DNA from: Gammaproteobacteria bacterium
GTDB taxonomy: Bacteria > Pseudomonadota > Gammaproteobacteria > GRL18
Direction: 5' to 3'
DNA length: 37,881 nt
NCBI GenBank assembly: GCA_015488755.1
Contig: WFNB01000057.1
Coordinates: forward strand, 1-37,881
The position numbers were made by a program, and so were the translations under genes. The notes beneath the pieces were generated by a model. It was not told the origin of the DNA and made no database searches. It saw only the letters and a program-made list of their open reading frames with translations. Below are positions 1 to 9,428 of this stretch, piece after piece (position 1 is the stretch's first letter; each line of letters begins with the position of its first letter).

Positions 1-79
1 AAGGCATGGTCTTAATTTTATTATCCCTCATATAGGCATAATTAAATGACTCATATGATTATTCAAGGTAACTTCTATT

Positions 80-3025
80 ATGGTTTTTAATAAACTACTA
101 CAGCCTATTTTTAGTTCTTTTAGTAAAAAAAAGTGGCTAAGCCGTAATCCTAGCGTGAGAAAAAAAGCAGTTCAAGAACTTCCTGTGAGTGACCAACAGG
201 TATTAAGTGACATTGCTTTAAATGATAGCGAAGCAGATATTCGAGCCATTGCCGTCAACAAGCTCAGCGATCTGGATTTATTACAAACAATTATAATGAA
301 AGGCACCAACGAAGCCGTTAAACAAGTTGCTCAAACACGACTTTTTCAACTACTTTGTGGACTAAAGCACCCCGTTCCAGAATTCGATATTCGAGAGAAA
401 ATGGTTCGTGGCAGCCGTAATTCTGAACTACTCGAATACATTGCCGAACATGCCAAAGAAGCCCCGCTAAGAGAGCTTACGATTAAAAAGCTAAGCCGTG
501 ATCCTTTGCTTGGTAATATTGCTCTCAATGATAACAATGCCCAAATCAGACAATTAGCAGCCCAGCAAATTGCCAAACGCTCAACCTTAGAGCGCGTAGC
601 AAAAAATTCTCGTCGTAAAGATAAGCGTGTTTACAAGATTATTAAAGACAAGCTAGATCGAATTATTGATGATGAAGAACGCCCTGCTCGCTTAGCCAAA
701 GAAGTGGTAGAGATTTGTGATAAATTAGAAAAACTTCATAAACGTAACTTACTACTACAAGAAAAAACGACCTTTGACAACTATACTGCTCGATGGAATG
801 AAATTAAAAATTTTGCAGATCAAACAATCAGCGATCGCTTTGCTAGCGTCTGTACAAAAATTAATACCCAATTAGCACAACTAGAGCAGGCTCACCAAAA
901 AGAACAAGCTGCCATACAAACACTGGAGATATTACTCAACAATCTTTCTAATACCGTTGATGACTTACTCAATGCAAAGGAAGCTGAAACAATTGATCAC
1001 GAGAAAATCACTAGCCAAGAAAAAATTATTGCTAATCTTAAGCAAGAGTGGCACGAAAACATTAAGCATATTAACAATGCTAAAGCACTCAAAGCTTATA
1101 ATACAAAATTTCAAGCCATTTTAGAACTCGCCGAAAACAAACCAGAAAAGCAAGAAAGTAACCATACAAATTCTCTTGAAAAAATAACCAATCTGACTAA
1201 CCAAGCCGAAGCCATGTTGGAAAAGTCAGGTTTTATTTTAGAAAAAACAATTGCTGTATTACAAGATAAATTTAAACAACAAATTACTAATTTTGACTCT
1301 TTACCAGAAGAACTACATACCGTTCAAGAGAAATTTAATCAAACCATAAGCGCATTAAAAGAACAATTAAGTGAGCAACAACAAAAAGCACATACATTCA
1401 AACAAGAAACCGAAAGCACCATAGAGAAAATTAATCTATTAATTGCCGATGGTTATATTTCCAAAGCAGAAAAACAACTCCACAATACCTTAAAACGTAT
1501 TGAGCAATCTCTACTTATATCTAATAGTGATAAACAATATTACCAAAACAAACTCAGGCAATTACAACAACAGCTAGGCAATCTTTCCTCTTGGCGCAAC
1601 TGGGCACATGATAATGAACGTGAGAATCTAGCCCAAAAAGCAGAACAACTGGCAGAGCAGGCAAAGCAAGCTGAGCACCTAGAAAAAGACTACCTTGATA
1701 TCACCTCTGCTATTAAAGAGTTACGCCAACAATGGAAAAAAATGCATAGCCACACACCAGAAGAACTCTGGCAACGCTTTAATGGCGCCTGCAACCTTAC
1801 TTATGAATATTGCACGCCATTTATAGATAAGGAAATAGAAAATCGAAATAAGAATCTACTTGCCAAGCAAGCACTTTGTCAACAACTAGAAGACTATATC
1901 AATACAATGGGCTGGCCTTCTGATAAAGAGGCCAGCATTGATCAAAGTATTGATTGGATTCAAGTTGATAAAATTACCAAACAAGCCCGTAAAGAATGGT
2001 CAAACATTGGTTTTGTAGAGCGTAAGGAACATAAAAAAGTTACTCAACGTTTTAATAAAGCGATTGAATGCATTCGTAGTGAACTTAAAAAGGCATGGCA
2101 ATTTAATCAAGAACAATTTTTTGAGCTCATTCAAAAGGCTGAGCAGTTAGCTGAGCTTATGGATGAGGATCTCAATAATGCAATTAATAAGTCCAAAGAC
2201 TATCAAAAACAGTGGAAAACCATCGGCCCTGTTTCTCCCTATCAGCGAGCAAAATTATGGAAAAGATTTCGTAATGCTTGTGATATTGTCTTTAATAAAC
2301 GCCAAGAAACGATTGAACACAAAAATAATACCAATATTGAAAAACTCAGAGAAAAGCAAGCCATTTGCGAAAATCTTGAAGCATTAAATCAGCAACCTTT
2401 ATCAATAAATGATTTAGAAAATGCATTCTTAGATATTAAAACACTTTGGCATGAACTAGAACCTCAGGCCAAATCATTAAGCACTGAGGTAAATAAGCGT
2501 TATCAACTCGCCGTTGATAATTATTATACAAAAATCGCTTCTCTTACTGCTCAAAAAGAAGAGCATACATTAGCATTAGTTAGACAGAAATCGGCTTTAT
2601 GTACTCAAATTGAGCGCACTGATAGCCTAGAAGAACAAACATTAAAAAACTTTCAAGAACAATGGCAACTACTTGATGAACAATCCGATGCCAAGAGCTA
2701 TCTTGGCACACGTTTCACTCAAGCAGTGAGTGCAATCAACACCGACAAATCAGAATTAATTGCCTTGGAAATTCAAGCAAAAGAAGCATTTTGTCTAGAA
2801 AATGAAATTTTATTGGGTAAAAATTCTCCTGAGGAATTTCAACAGGCTCGTATGGAAAAACAAGTTGAATTACTCAATTCTAATTTAGGCAATAATGGCG
2901 ATGTTAACAGCAATACTCAGGGTAATAAATCAGCCTATCAATTACAGCTTGATTGGCATGAGTTAAGTAATTACACCCAAAGTGATGCCCTTGAGCAACG
3001 CTTTATAAACTTAATTTCCAGTTAA
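80..3025 (+). CDS. DUF349 domain protein, long coiled-coil form
   Basis: A 981-residue, highly charged, Lys/Glu/Gln-rich protein without signal peptide or membrane segments, so probably cytoplasmic. The first ~200 residues look like HEAT-type helical repeats (recurring D-x-x-IR-x-x-A and L-x-x-IALND motifs). After that comes long coiled coil carrying several DUF349 units, recognised by a Trp followed by an LWxRF-like segment; the clearest are near residues 550-590 (QQWKKMHS, LWQRFNGAC), 640-670 and 712-745 (KQWKTIGPVSP, LWKRFRNAC), with a weaker one near 790-820. DUF349 proteins occur in many proteobacteria and their biochemical role is not settled. The start is ATG with AAGG about 11 nt upstream. 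It is followed after 47 nt by a co-directional DUF853 ATPase, suggesting co-transcription. The family call is solid; the function is unknown. Confidence 0.9.
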   Translation: MVFNKLLQPIFSSFSKKKWLSRNPSVRKKAVQELPVSDQQVLSDIALNDSEADIRAIAVNKLSDLDLLQTIIMKGTNEAVKQVAQTRLFQLLCGLKHPVPEFDIREKMVRGSRNSELLEYIAEHAKEAPLRELTIKKLSRDPLLGNIALNDNNAQIRQLAAQQIAKRSTLERVAKNSRRKDKRVYKIIKDKLDRIIDDEERPARLAKEVVEICDKLEKLHKRNLLLQEKTTFDNYTARWNEIKNFADQTISDRFASVCTKINTQLAQLEQAHQKEQAAIQTLEILLNNLSNTVDDLLNAKEAETIDHEKITSQEKIIANLKQEWHENIKHINNAKALKAYNTKFQAILELAENKPEKQESNHTNSLEKITNLTNQAEAMLEKSGFILEKTIAVLQDKFKQQITNFDSLPEELHTVQEKFNQTISALKEQLSEQQQKAHTFKQETESTIEKINLLIADGYISKAEKQLHNTLKRIEQSLLISNSDKQYYQNKLRQLQQQLGNLSSWRNWAHDNERENLAQKAEQLAEQAKQAEHLEKDYLDITSAIKELRQQWKKMHSHTPEELWQRFNGACNLTYEYCTPFIDKEIENRNKNLLAKQALCQQLEDYINTMGWPSDKEASIDQSIDWIQVDKITKQARKEWSNIGFVERKEHKKVTQRFNKAIECIRSELKKAWQFNQEQFFELIQKAEQLAELMDEDLNNAINKSKDYQKQWKTIGPVSPYQRAKLWKRFRNACDIVFNKRQETIEHKNNTNIEKLREKQAICENLEALNQQPLSINDLENAFLDIKTLWHELEPQAKSLSTEVNKRYQLAVDNYYTKIASLTAQKEEHTLALVRQKSALCTQIERTDSLEEQTLKNFQEQWQLLDEQSDAKSYLGTRFTQAVSAINTDKSELIALEIQAKEAFCLENEILLGKNSPEEFQQARMEKQVELLNSNLGNNGDVNSNTQGNKSAYQLQLDWHELSNYTQSDALEQRFINLISS

Positions 3026-3072
3026 TTGATTCACATCCCTTACTAAACGCCCTTCCCTATAAGGATGATATA

Positions 3073-4554
3073 ATGAGTATTAAATTTTTAATTGGTGGCA
3101 ATGCAAACACTCAGGTTCATTTTTCAGCAAAGACTGCCAATCGACATGGTATGATTGCCGGCGCAACCGGAACAGGTAAAACAGTCACTTTACAAGTGCT
3201 TGCAGAAAATTTCTCTAAAATTGGCGTGCCGGTATTTTTAGCCGACGTAAAGGGGGACTTATCTGGTCTGGCCACCAGTGGTAAAATGAATGATAAAATT
3301 CAATCCCGAATTAATACCATTCACATTGATAATTATTCCAATCACGCAAATCCCAGCCTGTTTTGGGATATGTATGCCAAGCAGGGACACCCTGTTCACA
3401 CCACTATTTCAGAAATGGGACCACTACTTTTATCCAACTTATTAGAGCTCAATGAAGTACAAAGTGGTATTTTGTACAGTGCCTTTGCCATTGCCGATGA
3501 TGAAGGTCTACTATTACTTGATCTAAAAGACCTTCGTAGCATGCTTGCCTGGATGGCTAAAAATGCCAAAGTCCTATCAAGTGAATATGGCAATATCAGC
3601 TCCTCCAGCATTGGAGCAATACAACGGCGCTTATTGGTACTTGAAGAACAAGGTGGTGAAAACTTATTTGCCGAGCCTGCCCTAGAGCTTAATGATTTAA
3701 TGATCACTGATTTTTCTGGTCAGGGCGTAATCAGTATTATGGATGTCACTCAATTAATGAACCAATCGCCTAAGGTGTATGCCTCTTTTTTAATTTGGCT
3801 ATTAGCCGAGTTGTACGAACAATTACCTGAAGTGGGTGATGCTGAAAAACCTAAGCTGGTACTCTTTTTTGATGAGGCTCACTTACTCTTTGATCGTGCC
3901 CCTCGTTCTCTAGTTGATAAAATTGAACAAATTGTTCGTTTGATCCGCTCTAAAGGCGTAGGTGTTTATTTTATCAGTCAAAGTCCTCTTGATATTCCAG
4001 AAGATATTATGGGCCAACTCGGCACTAAGATTCAACATGCACTAAGAGCATTTACTCCCAAAGATAAAAAAAATGTCCGACTGGTTGCCGATACCTTTAG
4101 AGAAAATCCACAATTGGATACCCGTAGCGCTATTACCGAGTTAAGAACAGGTGAAGCTCTCGTTTCCGTATTGGATGATAACGGGGCACCAACACCGGTT
4201 GAGCGTATTTTAATCTGCCCTCCTGAGTCTCGCATTGGTCCTTTAGATGCAATAGAACGCCAAAACATTATGCATCGTTCTCCTATTAAAGGGCGTTATG
4301 ATAATGCCGTCGATAGAGAATCAGCCTATGAAATACTAAAACAACGTACCCAACAAAGAATAGAGCAAGAACAGCAGGCACAGGAAGCAGAGCAAAAAGC
4401 AAAAGAAGAAAAACAAAAAGAGCGAGCATCCGGACGCCGTTCAAATCGACAAAGCTATGCCGAATCGATTACTAAAAGTGTTTTACGTTCCGTTGGCAGT
4501 TCTTTAGGGAGACAATTAGTTCGAGGTATTATGAAGACCTTATTAGGAAAGTAA
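3073..4554 (+). CDS. DUF853 (HerA-like/YjgR family) P-loop ATPase
   Basis: A 493-residue AAA-type ATPase resembling E. coli YjgR and the HerA/VirB4-like helicase superfamily. The Walker A motif GATGTGKT lies at residues 30-37 and the Walker B motif LVLFFDEAH near 264-272. A sensor-like segment (YFISQSP) follows ~45 residues later. The C-terminal ~100 residues are a Gln/Glu/Lys-rich helix followed by a basic tail. No membrane segments are seen. An AAGGATG ribosome site precedes the ATG. Family members are annotated as helicase-like, but the cellular role of YjgR is not established. The gene follows the DUF349 gene by 47 nt. It ends just before a palindromic repeat that may terminate transcription. 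Confidence 0.92.
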   Translation: MSIKFLIGGNANTQVHFSAKTANRHGMIAGATGTGKTVTLQVLAENFSKIGVPVFLADVKGDLSGLATSGKMNDKIQSRINTIHIDNYSNHANPSLFWDMYAKQGHPVHTTISEMGPLLLSNLLELNEVQSGILYSAFAIADDEGLLLLDLKDLRSMLAWMAKNAKVLSSEYGNISSSSIGAIQRRLLVLEEQGGENLFAEPALELNDLMITDFSGQGVISIMDVTQLMNQSPKVYASFLIWLLAELYEQLPEVGDAEKPKLVLFFDEAHLLFDRAPRSLVDKIEQIVRLIRSKGVGVYFISQSPLDIPEDIMGQLGTKIQHALRAFTPKDKKNVRLVADTFRENPQLDTRSAITELRTGEALVSVLDDNGAPTPVERILICPPESRIGPLDAIERQNIMHRSPIKGRYDNAVDRESAYEILKQRTQQRIEQEQQAQEAEQKAKEEKQKERASGRRSNRQSYAESITKSVLRSVGSSLGRQLVRGIMKTLLGK

Positions 4555-4577
4555 GACTTAGAGAAAGCAAGTCTAGG

Positions 4578-4780
4578 AAAAAAATACCAAGTGCTTAATA
4601 GCCACTCATTCGTAGATACTTAAGGATAACTCTGTGTTTACGGAGGAAGTTTTTGCCACATGGATGTGGCAATAAAGCCTCCAAGGATGGATTTACGGCG
4701 TCTTGCGTAGTAAATACAGAGTTATCCTGCCTCAGACATGCTTAAGTACCTACCTATTGAATAGCCACTTGGTATTTTTT
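4578..4780. mobile_element. Palindromic MITE-like element, copy 1
   Basis: A non-coding palindromic unit of about 203 bp. Its outer ends are inverted copies of AAAAAATACCAAGTG (4579-4593 and, inverted, 4766-4780). Inside are nested stems: ACTCTGTGTTTAC opposite GTAAATACAGAGT, GGAGG (4642-4646) opposite CCTCC (4678-4682), and a perfect central hairpin TTGCCACATGGATGTGGCAA (4653-4672). A GGATGGATTTACGGCG block follows the hairpin. The same core recurs near 9.5 kb and, with changed but still pairing stems, near 33.2 kb. No transposase is encoded, so it is a non-autonomous or REP-like repeat. It lies between the DUF853 gene and a convergent small gene and could act as a bidirectional terminator. 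Confidence 0.8.
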
Positions 4781-4814
4781 GTCATATTTAATTTATATGA
4801 ATAGTAGCTGATGT

Positions 4815-5054
4815 CTAGTTTGGATCAATGACTTTTACATTAGCAGCACTTGAACAACTCGCTGTTCCTGAAATTTTACACCCAGAATTTTTACAATTTT
4901 TTCTTTGATCTTGAGTGTCACTGCCATGGTACTTGCATTGCTTGATATTATTATCACTGCCAGAACCACACAAATAACAACCGTCACCAGCAAAAGCCGC
5001 ACTGGAAAAAAGTAAACCTAAGAATAATCCCGCTATTTTTAATGCTTTAGACAT
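4815..5054 (-). CDS. Small secreted cysteine-rich protein, unknown
   Basis: A 79-residue protein that I do not recognise. Residues 1-23 form a classic signal peptide (basic start, hydrophobic core, AFA then GDG), so the mature part of about 56 residues is probably periplasmic or extracellular. The mature part carries six cysteines (near 26, 29, 40, 54, 59, 67), beginning with CYLC. That spacing suits disulfides or metal binding, but I see no CxxCH haem motif. It has a GAGGAG ribosome site and its own promoter upstream on the minus strand. Gene reality is well supported by signal peptide, ribosome site and promoter; function is open. Confidence 0.8.
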   Translation of the reverse strand: MSKALKIAGLFLGLLFSSAAFAGDGCYLCGSGSDNNIKQCKYHGSDTQDQRKNCKNSGCKISGTASCSSAANVKVIDPN

Positions 5055-5130
5055 TTATCGCTCCTCAATATACTAAATAATGTAATCTATAGGTAGTAGA
5101 TTCAATAAAATCACTTAAACCTAGGAAAAA

Positions 5131-5159
5131 ATAATAGTGCAGAGTCAAAATATTGTCAA
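5131..5159 (-). promoter_or_regulatory. Sigma-70 promoter for the cysteine-rich protein gene
   Basis: On the minus strand, a perfect -35 box TTGACA (5159-5154) is followed by a 17-bp spacer and a -10 box TATTAT (5136-5131). Predicted transcription start is near 5124, giving a leader of about 70 nt before the ATG at 5054. Confidence 0.6.
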
Positions 5160-5211
5160 GTTTTAAAATATTCTCTCAAACATAATAATTTTTCTAAGCC
5201 CTTCTATTTCA

Positions 5212-5220
5212 TGGTATAAT
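5212..5220 (+). promoter_or_regulatory. Extended -10 promoter of the ClC gene
   Basis: TGGTATAAT is a perfect extended -10 (TGnTATAAT). No good -35 box is present, as is common for extended -10 promoters. Transcription would begin near 5227. This argues for the TTG start at 5263 rather than the in-frame TTG at 5233, which would have a leader of only about 6 nt and no ribosome site. Confidence 0.5.
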
Positions 5221-5262
5221 GTTTGGTTATTATTGAGAAAAAATAAGCTATGGAGTAAATCA

Positions 5263-6987
5263 TTGGACAATTCAAAACTGGTATCACGTCACCTTGGCAT
5301 TACATTTCTTATTTCAATAGTAATTGGTATTTTAGCTGGAATTTTTTCATGGTTATTTAGATTATTAATCGGGGTTATCCATAATATTGCTTTTCTAGGT
5401 CAATTTTCTAGCCAATACGATGCCAATATCCACACCCCAGGCTCTTATCTCGGCTGGTTAATTATTTTTTCGCCTGTATTAGGTGGTCTCATTGTCGTTT
5501 ATCTTATTAAAAACTTTGCTCCTCAAGCAAAGGGACATGGTGTTCCCGAAGTCATGCACGCTATTTATCATAAACGAGGTATTATTCCTGGTAATGTTAG
5601 CATCGTTAAAGCATTTGCATCCGCTATTACTATTGGTACAGGTGGTTCCTTAGGGCGTGAAGGTCCCATTGTCCAAATTTCAGCAGCCTTTAGTTCCTTT
5701 ATCGGAAAAATAGCACACCTCAGTGTCAGCCAGCGTAATCTTATGATTGCCTGTGGTGCTAGCTCAGGCATTGCGGCAACTTTTAATGCCCCATTAGGAG
5801 GGATCTTATTTGCCATTGAACTACTATTGGTCACTGTCAATAGCCGAACTATTTTACCCGTAGCCATATCAACCGTTATTTCTGCAAACATCGGTCAATA
5901 CTTAATTGGCAATGAACCCGCATTTAGCATACCTGAAATTATCCACATTACTGAAAATAGCAATATTTATAGTACCTTATTAGCCATTCCTCTAGGGGCT
6001 CTAATTGGTCTATTTGCGATTATTTTTATCAAAAGTATTTATTTTTCTGAAGATCTCTTTGAAAGTCTCCCTTACAACGACTATATAAAACACATTATCG
6101 GTACATTTATCTTAGGCATTATGTTTTATACCATCTATATTCAAATTGGTCATTATTATGTTCAAGGGGTAGGCTATGCCACAATACAAGATGTATTAAT
6201 GAATATGATCACCAATCCAGGGTTATTGCTCTTTTTATTATTAGCCAAACTCCTTGCAACCAGTTTGACTATTGGTTCTGGTGGCTCTGGTGGGGTCTTT
6301 TCACCCTCATTATTCCTAGGTGCTGTATTCGGTGCTTTGTTTGGAAATATTGTTAATTTACTGTTCCCTGAATTGGGTATTAATCCCATTATTTTTGTTA
6401 TCTCTGGTATGGCAGCAATGGTATCTGGTACTACTAGCGCCCCCTTAACTGCAGCCATTATCGTCTATGAAATGACTCTGGACTATAATGCCATCTTAGC
6501 CATTATGACAGCCGTCAGTATTGCCTATGCTGTTCGTCGCCATTTTATGAAAGCAGACATCTACACCTTGAAACTGAATAGACGAGGCGATTATATTCCA
6601 GAAGAATTAATTGCCGATTTAAAATCCTATATTGTTGTTGATGACTCAGCATCAAAAAATGTTCAATTCCTTTCTGATAAAGACAATATCGCTTGGGATC
6701 ATGACTTTTCATGCCTTATTGAGAACAATAAAGTCGTCGAGATCATTAATTTAGGTAAGCAAAATAAAGATCATAATTTAACCATTCGTTCTATGGAAAA
6801 AGAACATTATATTATCTTAAATGCTGGCATAACGGTAACAGAAGCCGTTGATCAATTTTATCAACATAACTGCGAAGTAGCACTTGTGAGCCACAATGGC
6901 AGCTCTGATAAAGAAGCAGTTGTTGGTGTTGTCACATCTGCTCATTTGCTGCATTCTATTGGTAATGTATCAAGCATTTTAAGATAA
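5263..6987 (+). CDS. ClC-family chloride channel/antiporter with C-terminal regulatory region
   Basis: An inner-membrane anion transporter of the voltage-gated chloride channel family. Signatures appear in order: GHGVPEV (selectivity-filter region), GSLGREGPIVQ with the gating Glu at residue 133, FNAPLGGILFAIE, and GSGGSGGVFSPSLFLG. About ten hydrophobic helices are followed by a soluble tail of ~130 residues resembling a degenerate CBS region. I chose the TTG at 5263 (574 aa) because GGAG lies 7 nt upstream and the promoter sits at 5212-5220; the frame extends to a TTG at 5233. After the conserved Glu of FAIE (residue 186) comes Leu, where E. coli ClC-ec1 has its internal proton glutamate (E203), so strict Cl-/H+ antiport is uncertain. 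It stands alone and is divergent from the small secreted protein gene. Confidence 0.92.
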   Translation: MDNSKLVSRHLGITFLISIVIGILAGIFSWLFRLLIGVIHNIAFLGQFSSQYDANIHTPGSYLGWLIIFSPVLGGLIVVYLIKNFAPQAKGHGVPEVMHAIYHKRGIIPGNVSIVKAFASAITIGTGGSLGREGPIVQISAAFSSFIGKIAHLSVSQRNLMIACGASSGIAATFNAPLGGILFAIELLLVTVNSRTILPVAISTVISANIGQYLIGNEPAFSIPEIIHITENSNIYSTLLAIPLGALIGLFAIIFIKSIYFSEDLFESLPYNDYIKHIIGTFILGIMFYTIYIQIGHYYVQGVGYATIQDVLMNMITNPGLLLFLLLAKLLATSLTIGSGGSGGVFSPSLFLGAVFGALFGNIVNLLFPELGINPIIFVISGMAAMVSGTTSAPLTAAIIVYEMTLDYNAILAIMTAVSIAYAVRRHFMKADIYTLKLNRRGDYIPEELIADLKSYIVVDDSASKNVQFLSDKDNIAWDHDFSCLIENNKVVEIINLGKQNKDHNLTIRSMEKEHYIILNAGITVTEAVDQFYQHNCEVALVSHNGSSDKEAVVGVVTSAHLLHSIGNVSSILR

Positions 6988-7206
6988 GTTGTATCGTAGG
7001 TGTTAGAACAAAGTATCGGAATCAAAATACTCAAAATTTGCCTTTAATTTCATACTAAAACGGGCATTAGTCTGAGAAAAATTAAAGGGGTTTGATTAGA
7101 TCTGAAGCAATAGGTGCTAATTTAGTATCTGTTAACACATCAGGTAGGCAACCGCTATTCTGACACAGGGAGCCACCCGCACACCTTCTTTTGCATCTAA
7201 AACAAA

Positions 7207-8697
7207 TCAAAGCTCTATTTTATTTGCTGTTGTTGACTCATACTGTTTTTTCTCTTCAATGAGTTGATCAACCAATCCCAGTACCTGCTGACTGGCTTTT
7301 TCAGTGGACTCAAATAATTGATACAGTTGATTTTGTTGATCCTTATCTTTTTGCCACTTCTCTTCCTTAATAATAGCAACAATTTTATGCACATTATGAT
7401 GCACTGTGTAGTGAGGTTCACTCATCTTTTTATACGCTGGTAAATAATTATATTGCGCCCCTCCACTATTTCCTTCAGAAAGCAACCATTTACCAAAATT
7501 ACAATGAGTATCATCCACTTTAAGATCTTGTGACTCCTCACCTGTTTCTAAAGTTCTATAAGCCTTTTGTATGTAAACAATGTGATCGAGTTTAGATAAG
7601 GTTCCAAAGCTGGCAAGGCGTGCATGACTCACGATAGAAAGGGTATTTTGTGCAATATGAGAAAATCGAGAAAAACTTTTCTCAAATTCATTAACAACCT
7701 GATGAGATTCTTCTGATAATGTACTCATACGTTCAGTGTCATTATAGATAGTGGTACTTGAGTCTACTAATTGTTTAATGATTCGAGTGATATTATCTGT
7801 CGCCTCTTTGGTATCAACTGCCAAATTTCTTACTTCATCAGCCACCACAGCAAAACCACGCCCCGCCTCACCTGCACGAGCCGCTTCAATCGCTGCATTT
7901 AAGGCCAATAAATTAGTTTTATCTGCCACTCCTGCAATAAAACTGGTTACTTCAGTAATTTCCTTGCTAGCAAGGTTAAGAGCTTGTGCTGAGTCACGCA
8001 TGATGTTAATCGAATTACCCAACTCACTGATGTTTGATAATACTTGCTTTACTGTTTGTTCACTTTTTTGTGCTGTTTCAGATGACTCAATAGAAGAAGT
8101 TTCTATATATGACATCTCTGTAGCCATCGTTATTAAATCAGCTTGATTTTCTTTTAATTTATCTAATAATTGCTTATTTCTCATCACATCCAAAGCAAAT
8201 AATAATTCATCTTTTTGTTTTTTCCAATGAGACTCCTCCATTTTTTGCACAGTAGTATCAATTTCTTTCAAGATAGAGGAAAATACACCATGTAGACCTA
8301 CAGGAAACGCACTACGATAAAATTTATCATCCCAAATATAATTAAAGACCGTAGACACTTCTCTAATAAAGGTTTCCATCTGATCTAAGGTATCATTAAG
8401 TGATAAAGCCACTTCATTTAAGCCTGTTTTAACCGAATAATTAATTGGGAAAATTCGATCATCCAGATTTCCAGTCACCATATTATCGGCAACTCGCCTA
8501 AGCGCATATTCAACTTCAGTTTTATAACGATTAATTTTAACTTGTATAAAAAGCAGTACCGCTGAGAGTATTAATAAGATAAAGAAAACAGGATCGGCAC
8601 CATAGCGAACAATTGAGTACAAAGGCCCACTAAACAATAAGGCAGCAATAAACAAGCGGATTGTTTTGGCTCTAAAGTGATAAAGCAAACTGGTCAT
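7207..8697 (-). CDS. Methyl-accepting chemotaxis protein with CZB domain (CetA-like half of a split Aer)
   Basis: A 496-residue chemoreceptor. A membrane hairpin (residues ~13-55) has almost no periplasmic domain, then a HAMP-like region (~50-115), then the signalling domain with its highly conserved tip ([17 protein letters not shown], ~261-277). The C-terminal part is a chemoreceptor zinc-binding (CZB) domain with the 3His/1Cys set: H372, C399 in HCNFGKW, and H429/H433. Lack of an external sensor plus the overlapping upstream PAS gene parallels the Campylobacter CetA/CetB energy-taxis pair, in which the PAS protein signals through a separate membrane transducer. The ribosome site AAGGGGTGG lies inside the upstream gene's end region. 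The CZB suggests added response to zinc or to oxidants such as hypochlorous acid, as reported for other CZB receptors; this is inference here. Confidence 0.9.
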   Translation of the reverse strand: MTSLLYHFRAKTIRLFIAALLFSGPLYSIVRYGADPVFFILLILSAVLLFIQVKINRYKTEVEYALRRVADNMVTGNLDDRIFPINYSVKTGLNEVALSLNDTLDQMETFIREVSTVFNYIWDDKFYRSAFPVGLHGVFSSILKEIDTTVQKMEESHWKKQKDELLFALDVMRNKQLLDKLKENQADLITMATEMSYIETSSIESSETAQKSEQTVKQVLSNISELGNSINIMRDSAQALNLASKEITEVTSFIAGVADKTNLLALNAAIEAARAGEAGRGFAVVADEVRNLAVDTKEATDNITRIIKQLVDSSTTIYNDTERMSTLSEESHQVVNEFEKSFSRFSHIAQNTLSIVSHARLASFGTLSKLDHIVYIQKAYRTLETGEESQDLKVDDTHCNFGKWLLSEGNSGGAQYNYLPAYKKMSEPHYTVHHNVHKIVAIIKEEKWQKDKDQQNQLYQLFESTEKASQQVLGLVDQLIEEKKQYESTTANKIEL

Positions 8698-9184
8698 AAT
8701 CCACCCCTTGTAATTTATTCACTAATAATTGAGTGGCAATATGAATAGCCTCTTTTGCCCCAGCATTTGCCTCTGCTAAAAGCATTTCTTTATATAGAGG
8801 TTCAATGATGTTGAGTGCTTGCTGTGATGGTTTTCGGCGCACCGAATAATAACCAATGGGTTTATTATTATCATCGTAACTCGGTGTAACATTAGCAATC
8901 ACCCAATAAAAACTACCATCTTTAGACATATTTTTTACATAGCCATTAAATTCTTGACCTGATTGAAGTGTTTTCCAAAGTAAATAAAAAACAGCTCTTG
9001 GCATATCAGGGTGGCGGATAATATTATGTTGTTGATTCAATAGTTCATCTTGAGAATAACCGCTAAACTCAATAAAAATCTTATTAGCATAGCTAATTCG
9101 CCCCTTTAGATCGGTTTTTGAGACAATAAAATCATTATCTCGCATTACTTTTTCTACCTTAGTAGGCTGAATTTTATTTTTCAT
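8672..9184 (-). CDS. Aer-type PAS domain protein (CetB-like redox/energy sensor)
   Basis: A 170-residue soluble protein that is essentially one PAS domain plus a short helical tail. It follows the FAD-binding PAS of E. coli Aer closely: [44 protein letters not shown] and [10 protein letters not shown] all have direct Aer counterparts. It is therefore likely to bind FAD and sense redox or respiratory state. It lacks membrane and signalling domains, which are encoded by the next gene with a 26-nt overlap (8672-8697), pointing to translational coupling and a two-protein receptor. The ATG has GAGG 6 nt upstream. The sensor assignment is strong by motif; FAD binding is inferred. Confidence 0.88.
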   Translation of the reverse strand: MKNKIQPTKVEKVMRDNDFIVSKTDLKGRISYANKIFIEFSGYSQDELLNQQHNIIRHPDMPRAVFYLLWKTLQSGQEFNGYVKNMSKDGSFYWVIANVTPSYDDNNKPIGYYSVRRKPSQQALNIIEPLYKEMLLAEANAGAKEAIHIATQLLVNKLQGVDYDQFALSL

Positions 9185-9428
9185 TAAAACCTCAATCAGA
9201 TGTTCCGAGTCATCCCCTTATTCCCCATATCGGCCTAGTATAAAAAAACTGAAGGATATTTGGCCATTAAGCTCGATGTAGGATTTATATTACAAGATTA
9301 GCAGAAAACATAAAAGAGTCAACAAATTTATCTTGACTTAGAACAAAAAGTATGAATGAAATATTCACTTGCAAAGCAAACTTAAGGTTATTTTTATTTC
9401 GGCTAAAGCAAATAGAATATAAATAACA
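9185..9428. other. Intergenic region upstream of the taxis pair
   Basis: This stretch holds no gene I can support. An open frame on the minus strand at 9285-9515 runs into the repeat element and lacks a ribosome site or recognisable protein character. It should hold the promoter of the PAS/MCP pair, but I could not assign convincing boxes. Confidence 0.4.

Noticed and set aside
6988-7206. Possible small RNA or regulatory element between the convergent ClC and chemoreceptor genes
   Set aside because: No stable hairpin with T-run, promoter or conserved motif could be made out; I see nothing specific in it.
7751-8146. Plus-strand open frame of 131 codons
   Set aside because: It lies antisense to the conserved signalling domain of the chemoreceptor, where codon bias creates long shadow frames.
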